Assembly (NCBI GenBank): GCA_023974075.1 | Contig: CM043798.1 | Span: 2,881,527 to 2,945,526 of the forward strand | DNA length: 64,000 nt | Direction of reading: 5' to 3' | Origin: Chaenocephalus aceratus | Lineage: Eukaryota > Chordata > Actinopteri > Perciformes > Channichthyidae | Part shown: positions 58,563 to 64,000 of the stretch, in pieces | Layout of the letters: each line of letters opens with the position of its first letter | Numbering within the stretch: position 1 is the stretch's first letter | Position numbers and translations under genes: made by a program | The notes under the pieces: generated by a model | Databases searched by the model: none | What the model saw: only the letters and a program-made list of their open reading frames with translations | What the model was told of the DNA's origin: nothing

Positions 58563-59765
58563 AATACTTCCGCGTTCAACCACGTTGTGCCGCTGACGTC
58601 ACACTCCTGAGGATTCTGGGAATTGGAGTCCCAGATCCAGCCACGAGTTCTAGCTTCCAGCCCCCTGCAGCAGCAGTTCCTTAGGAATCGCATCTTGGCA
58701 GGTATATAATACTATTCTGCATAAGCAATGTTTTATTATGGAAATATTTGGCCTGCAGTAAGTCATATTTGAGGCAATTATACAGAAGTTGTAAGTGTAT
58801 AAGTATTTATACTAGGCCTACTATAAATCAATGAAATTAAAAACGGAAATAAATTAATAATTTCCATCACGTGAATATGAAGGGAAGCTCGATACATGTT
58901 TGACCATCATTTTAGACTTCAATCTCCTACAGTGTCTTTTCTATGACTACCATGAATCATTCTCTGCCAAGCGGCCATGTACATTTAATCACCTACCAAA
59001 GAAGAGTTTTTCGTCACAGGAATTAAGCTCTACCTGCAATATTCTGCCCTCGCTGGGTGTGCCTCAGGAGGCTTCATGCTGCAAATCGTTTCCAAGCTCT
59101 TTCTAATCACAGATGTTCGTGAAATGACCTTATCACAGGCTGAAAGCAAGGTTTCTTAGCAGGTTATGCTGGCTCCCAGGGACCCATGTCTGTTGAAACC
59201 TGCACTCAAGACTGAAGTTTGCACTGAAGGAGCCAGGAGTATTACACGTGCTGCTATTTAAACATTTAAAAACATGACAGGCCCCTAGCCTAGTGCTTGG
59301 AGGAATTATTCTAGCAACGTTTCTTTATTGAGCCGTTAGTTCCTCACGATTATTCTGTTAAGAGTATTATTAACTACTAAAGATTTTTCCCGTTTCTTTG
59401 CTCTGTAGATGACATGGTAGGGAAAGCAGACATCCCATATGCCTTCTGTGGCATATATATTTTAAGGTTTTACAATCAAATGTGCATTTGGTTGCCATAG
59501 TAGCCCACGTTTCTTTGACACCTCATCAGAAGCATTATGCTGGATTCCAACACCTGTAAGCACCCCTTGGTGTCCATCTTTTAATCATGTCCTAGTTGTT
59601 AACTTTCCCAGATAAAACTTTTCAACAGCTAGGCCTACATCTTTCAGAACAGGAACTGGAAGCCCTTCCACACGTCTAGAATTATCGGTATCATTCTCGA
59701 TAGTGTGCTGATGCAAGCTTCACTGCCACCAGACAAGCTGTCCCGCATCAGAACAGCCATAATTA
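58563..59765. other. No gene recognised
   Basis: No coding frame or terminus could be assigned in this 1.2 kb; the GC-richer part at 58570-58700 was checked for a CpG promoter without success. Confidence 0.35.
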
Positions 59766-59830
59766 CAATTCATGTTATTTATTTAGCGCCTTTCCAAATG
59801 TTCAAAGTGCTCTACGTTATACTACATTTT
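59766..59830 (-). mobile_element. LINE/SINE 3' tail fragment
   Basis: The reverse complement reads AGAGCACTTTGAACATTTGGAAAGGCGCTAAATAAATAA, the style of an L2-type 3' terminus. No coding part was seen. Confidence 0.5.
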
Positions 59831-60600
59831 AGACTTGTAATACATTCAATACTGATTACTGGCTTCAATTATGGTCTCCCACTGGTAGTCTCTCTAAAAG
59901 AGATGTTTTATATTTATAAGGAACAAGCGCTAGCCTTTCTGTCCAAACCTTAAGGCACCATAGTCTTAGGTCACGTTCACACCTGCTTGGTTAGTACTAT
60001 TGAATCGGTCCCTGTAGTGTTAACCCCTTGATGCGGTTCGTTGGATTGGTGTGGAAGCAGTCCGATACCTCTGCTCCGCCTAAAAGAGGTGGTCTCGGGT
60101 CGCTCGCTAGTAAACTCTGGAGAGGTTCATTGCTGGTGTGACGTAGTCCGCATCAAAACATGGGAACAACTATTTGCGCGTCATCGCTTGTTTTGCTATC
60201 TATGCTGTGAACATACAGTAACCTTTAGGGTCATGCATTCATTCTGGTGACTGCTTACCTCACTGGTCCCCTGTGTACAGAGAAAAGGCAGTGGTACAAT
60301 CTCATCAGAGCCACCTGTCATCGGTGAAACGTCCTCACTGCATAACGTCTATTATGTGTTATAATGTTTTTAATGCACGTTGTCCGATTTATAATCCTTT
60401 GCGCCGGCCGCAGAGTCTGTTGATGTACTCTCCAGATTAACAGCAGTATGAAAATAACCTGCCAATGCTCCATGATGCAGGCTACTGTAGGAATAGCTGG
60501 GATCTGCATTTTATCCGCTTAATGTCCCGCCAAGTGTTGAAAAAGCATCTCCGTACAATGACTTTAGTTTACAATTCATAGTCTGTTTGAGGTTGCCTGG
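59831..60600. other. No gene; possible MITE at about 59965-60250
   Basis: TTAGGTCACGTTCACACCTGC near 59968 resembles the end of fish Harbinger-type short elements. An opposite end was not identified. Confidence 0.25.
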
Positions 60601-61800
60601 ATGAACGTAAACCCAACCTTCTGCAAATGAAATTATGTAATACACTTGCGTCTGGTGTAAAGACGCGGACTATTCAGCATGAATGCAATCTTAGAGATGG
60701 CTATTGCTCAGATCTTTGGTCCTTAGCCCCTCTGCGACGAGTGGAAGGTTATGTTCATTCTTTTATAATGACCTTGCGGTGTCCTCAGATCCTCTCTAGT
60801 TACTTACAGATGCTGCGCCTTCTGCTGGTTCGGGGGATTTCACAATGAGTGGTTTGTCCCACCAGCTTGCCATGCCCTTCGTTCAACCAAATGACTCTGG
60901 ATCTACACGTCAAGCCCTCAAGGATTTCCCATATTCTGCCTCCAACCAAGAGCATGATTCAAAGCATACAATTCAGCTTGGTACTTTATCTTCTTCTGTC
61001 CCAACCTCCTCTGTGTACTTATGCAATAGATATAATAGTTGTTCATGCATTAATTGTATTTTCATTCGAATCCTGCAATCTTCAAGTGCTAAGTATTAAG
61101 CCACGCTAGAGTTCATTAATTTGCTCCTCAAGGGCCTTCAGAAGGCACGTCCTCCACGCAATGATAAAGACTGCCTCTTAACTTTGCACCCGTGCAAAGG
61201 TTAATGTCTAAGTTCAGGCAAAGGGGTTTCACTATACATTGATAAACGTCAGATGCAGTTGTTACAGCTTTATATTGGTTTCTCAGGTGGCGAATATACA
61301 CAGACCTCTCACCTTTTAATCCTCAGCATAATCTCTCTCTTACTGAATTAACTTGGAGATCAAATATACACACTTTTTTTAAACATTCAATGTCTGACAT
61401 TTCTGTTTGGGGAGTCAAGGAACCCCGAATAATCATTGCTAAAACTAACACTGATTTCTTTGTCCTTTATCTTCCATGCTGAACTTCTCGCATCATTGCC
61501 CTCTGACACATGGGTCGGCACCCATGTTTATTCGATGGCTGCAAACCCAACGACGAGGGTTCTCCTCCAAGCTGCGTGATCTCTGCCTAAGCTGCGACCT
61601 GCCCCCAGATCGCTATTCCCACTGTTTAAGAATCTGCACAGCCACAACCGCAGCTCTATATCCGCCTACCTCAACCCTGAGTATCCTGGGCCGTCGGTCA
61701 TCTTCTGCCCACCAGCGCTATATCATGCCTCACATGAATGAGATCCTTTCAGCACAAACAACCATGAGCTCTTGCACTACTCGATGATGAGTAACGTTCA
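60601..61800 (+). pseudogene. Decayed Ngaro-like tyrosine recombinase
   Basis: From about 61120 the plus strand reads, across frame breaks, a LKGLQKARPPRNDK-type segment, then LLQLYIGFSGGEYT (61258-61300), HNLSLTELTWRS (about 61325-61360), and finally an open part at 61476-61787. That last part has HCLRICTATTAALY (His-x-x-Arg box), LSILGRRSSSAHQRYI and the presumed catalytic tyrosine. This order matches the recombinases of Ngaro-type retrotransposons; a Crypton-type source is less likely but possible. Stops, frame changes and substitutions in conserved positions (for example LGRR for LGRW) make it inactive. The upstream part to 60601 is only tentatively included. Confidence 0.65.
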
Positions 61801-61872
61801 AAGATGTATATCTGTACAATTCTGTTTTTGCATACTAGGTGGTTGCTGGGTTAGATTATATTTATTTCATTA

Positions 61873-62520
61873 TAGTATATTCCCCTCATAGCTGCATGCT
61901 TGGGGGGGAAAGCTCATTGTCGCTGCCTCAAAGACCTAGACACAGCAGTCTTGATAGGTAGTATATTCCCCTCAAAGCCGCGGTGCTGGGGGGGGGTCGG
62001 CACTGGTCACTTCCAGGCCTACACATAGCAGTCTTTCTAGGTAGTATATTCCCCTCAAAGCCGCGGTGCTGGGGGGGGGGGGGGGGGTCGGCACTGGTCA
62101 CTTCCAGGCCTACACATAGCAGTCTCTCTAGGTAGTATATTCCCCTCAAAGCCGTGGTGCTTAAGGGGAATGGCTTTTCGGGCTGTTCCCCGGGCCTTCA
62201 TATAGCAGTCACTAGGTAGTATATTCCCCTCAAAGCTGCGGTGCTTAAGGGGGATGGCTTTTTGGGCTGTTCTCGGGCCTTCACAAAGCAGTCACTAGGT
62301 AGTATATTCCCCTCAAAGCTGCGGTGCTTAAGGGGGATGGCTTTTCGGGCTGTTCCCGGGCCTTCACATAGCAGTCACTAGGTAGTATATTCCCCTTAAA
62401 GCCGCAGTGCTTAAGGGGGATGGCTTTTCGGGCCGTTCCCGGGCCTTCACTAGGTAGTATATTCCCCTCAAAGCCGTGGCGCTTAAGGGGGACGGCTTTT
62501 CGGGCTGTTCCCGGGCCTTC
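61873..62520 (+). repeat. Minisatellite, unit about 84 bp, eight copies
   Basis: The unit begins TAGTATATTCCCCTCAAAGCCGCGGTGCTTAAGGGGGATGGCTTTTCGGGC. Copies start at 61873, 61959, 62042, 62133, 62217, 62300, 62383 and 62455, spaced 86, 83, 91, 84, 83, 83 and 72 bp. The first copies have G-runs (up to 18 G at 62071-62088) where later ones have CTTAAGGGGGATGG. It begins about 75 bp after the recombinase stop. Confidence 0.92.
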
Positions 62521-62524
62521 CCCA

Positions 62525-62965
62525 GTGAGATGATAGTGAACTGTTCATGAACTTGTCATGAAAAGTTCATGAAATATTAGTGAACCATATTCATGAACAG
62601 CTCATAAACAGCTCATAAACAGCTCATAACAAAGTTGATGAACTGTTCATGAAAGTGACATGAACATTAAATGGCACTAGGGCAGTTCATGAACTACTCA
62701 TGAAACTCCTGTGCTGGAATGGTTCATGAACAATTCATGGAATATAGTTTTAGGCAGGTTCATGAACAATTCATGAAATGGAGTTTTCAGTGAGTGTGTA
62801 GGGATATTCAACCAAGAACATTTCAAGAACTGTTCATGAACATATCAAGAACTGTTCATAACAACTTCATGAACCGTTCATGAACAGTTCATACCCAGTC
62901 ACTGAATATAATTCAATGGCTGGCTATGAACTGTTCATGTACATGAACTGTTCATGAACCATTGA
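62525..62965. repeat. Dense TTCATGAA palindrome array
   Basis: Within 440 bp the words TTCATGAA, GTTCATGAAC and close variants (CTGTTCATGAACA, CAGCTCATAAACAG) occur roughly every 20-30 bp. The spacing is irregular, unlike the adjacent minisatellite. Confidence 0.85.
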
Positions 62966-63388
62966 CTGTGGGTCAATTGGCAACCATAGAAAACAACAAT
63001 TATGTCAATCACAATGGAACTTTACTCAAATTAACATACAAACAAACAAATATACATGTATACAGGTGGAGCACTGCAATTAATCCTATCACTATTTGAA
63101 GCACAGTTCTTGATACTCAGCTGCACAAAAAATGTTGTTACGGGTCCCAAAAGCTTGGGTACCACAGCAACAATAAATGATTTCTGTAGAAAACAGAAAA
63201 GTGCAGCAGCAATAATTATACACAGGATCCGGTTGATCGTCTGGATTGCTTCTTATTCAAAATTCAAAGTACACAGTTACATTCAAATAGCTGAACTTTA
63301 CAAACATCACATTTTCCATTTAAGTTATCTGTCTGTCACAGTCAATTACTGTATCTCAAGGAGAAATTCAACATAGTCAATATAAATT
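62966..63388. other. No gene recognised
   Basis: AT-rich sequence between the palindrome array and a LINE 3' end. Confidence 0.35.
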
Positions 63389-64000
63389 ATTACATTACAT
63401 TGCATTTAGCTGACGCTTTTATCCAAAGCGACTTACAATAAGTGCGTTCGACCAACAAAATACAAACTTGAAGAAAACAGAATCATATAAGTACATCAGG
63501 TTTCATAGAGCAAAAACATTTCAAGTGCTACTCAACTGGCTTTAGGTAAGCCAGTCTATAAGTGCTTTGTTAATAGTTCTATTGCTCGAAGTGGAGTCGA
63601 AAGAGATGAGTTTTCAGTCTGCCCGGAAGGTGTGTAAGCTTTCTGCTCTCCTGATGTCAATGTGGAGCTCATTCCACCATCTTGGAGCCAGGATAGCAAA
63701 CCCACGTGTTTTTGCTGATGGGAACTTGGGTCCCCTTCGCAGCGAGGGTGCAGCGAGCTGTTTGGTTGATGCAGAGCGGAGTGCACGTGCTGGGGTGTAC
63801 GGTTTAACCATGTCCTGGATGGAGGAAGGGCCAGATCCATTCGCAGCATGGTACGCAAGTACCATTGTCTTGAAGTGGATTCTAGCAGTTACCGGAAGCC
63901 AGTGGAGGGAGCGGAGGAGCGGCGTGGTGTGGGAACATTTAGGAAGGTTGAAGATCAGACGAGCCGCTGCATTCTGGATGAGCTGCAGAGGTCGGATGGC
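63389..64000 (-). mobile_element. LINE (I/Nimb-like) 3' end, runs off the window
   Basis: On the minus strand the 3' end is AAAGCGTCAGCTAAATGCAATGTAATGTAA, a tail found on fish I/Nimb-like LINEs. The 3' UTR of about 200 bp (63389-63600) precedes the coding end. The coding part continues past base 64000, so the element is cut by the window edge. Confidence 0.7.
63600..64000 (-). pseudogene. LINE reverse transcriptase C-terminus (partial)
   Basis: Reading down from 64000: LIQNAAARLIFN, a CSHTTPLLRSLHWLP-type segment, then MVLAYHAANGSGPSSIQDMV, YTPARALRSASTKQL and AILAPRWWNELHIDIRRAESLH near the end. This is the conserved C-terminal part of a LINE polyprotein. The last part is in a frame open to 63614. 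Whether the whole element is intact cannot be judged from here. Confidence 0.7.

Noticed and set aside
61873..62520. CRISPR-like regular repeats
   Set aside because: Units of about 84 bp are contiguous with no unique spacers, there are no cas genes, and the DNA is eukaryotic.

Overview
The window looks like repeat-dense, non-genic DNA from a teleost fish. The diagnosis rests on the element set: Rex1 and Rex3 LINEs (both published Rex3 primer sites are recognisable), L2-clade LINEs, DIRS and Ngaro-like tyrosine-recombinase retrotransposons, a Tc1-like element, several hAT families including a CGGBP1-like one, and a Helitron whose helicase is followed by an endonuclease. I found no convincing host protein-coding gene, tRNA or rRNA. 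Most of the 64 kb is transposable elements, many inserted into one another, plus four tandem arrays.

Layout. 0.5-5.9 kb: a decayed BED-finger hAT remnant, then an apparently intact CGGBP1-like hAT (1905-5774) with three spliced exons, terminal inverted repeats (TIRs) and a near-perfect 8-bp target duplication (TSD). 5.9-13.7 kb: a degraded DIRS-like element split by a 2.76-kb long-TIR DNA element with a 7-bp duplication (6281-9039). 13.7-17.1 kb: LINE tails, a hAT C-terminus and a decayed Helentron-like helicase plus endonuclease. 17.2-22.6 kb: a nearly complete minus-strand L2 LINE inserted in an older L2 fragment. 22.6-28.4 kb: a repeat unit split by a Rex3 LINE, a satellite of about 147 bp carrying a GTTGCCATGGCAAC-type palindrome in each monomer, and a duplicated hairpin-bearing repeat.

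28.6-31 kb: a second DIRS element with inverted terminal repeats, an internal complementary region and an open gag frame, but with reverse transcriptase deleted. 32-33.6 kb: a second Rex3 with an intact C-terminal frame and a 12-bp TSD. 34.9-39.1 kb: a hAT inside a hAT, both with perfect 8-bp TSDs. 43.2-46 kb: a Tc1-like element abutting a Rex1 LINE. 46.7-51.6 kb: scattered minus-strand retrovirus-like remains and a long polypurine tract. 51.9-58.6 kb: a short hAT, another L2, a solo LTR and another LINE 3' end. 60.6-64 kb: a decayed Ngaro-like tyrosine recombinase, an 85-bp minisatellite, a dense TTCATGAA array and the 3' end of a further LINE running off the window.

The elements do not form a pathway; they record successive insertions. 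Relative order can be read where a younger element splits an older one. Interpretations of families come from motif recognition by eye; no database search or alignment program was run.
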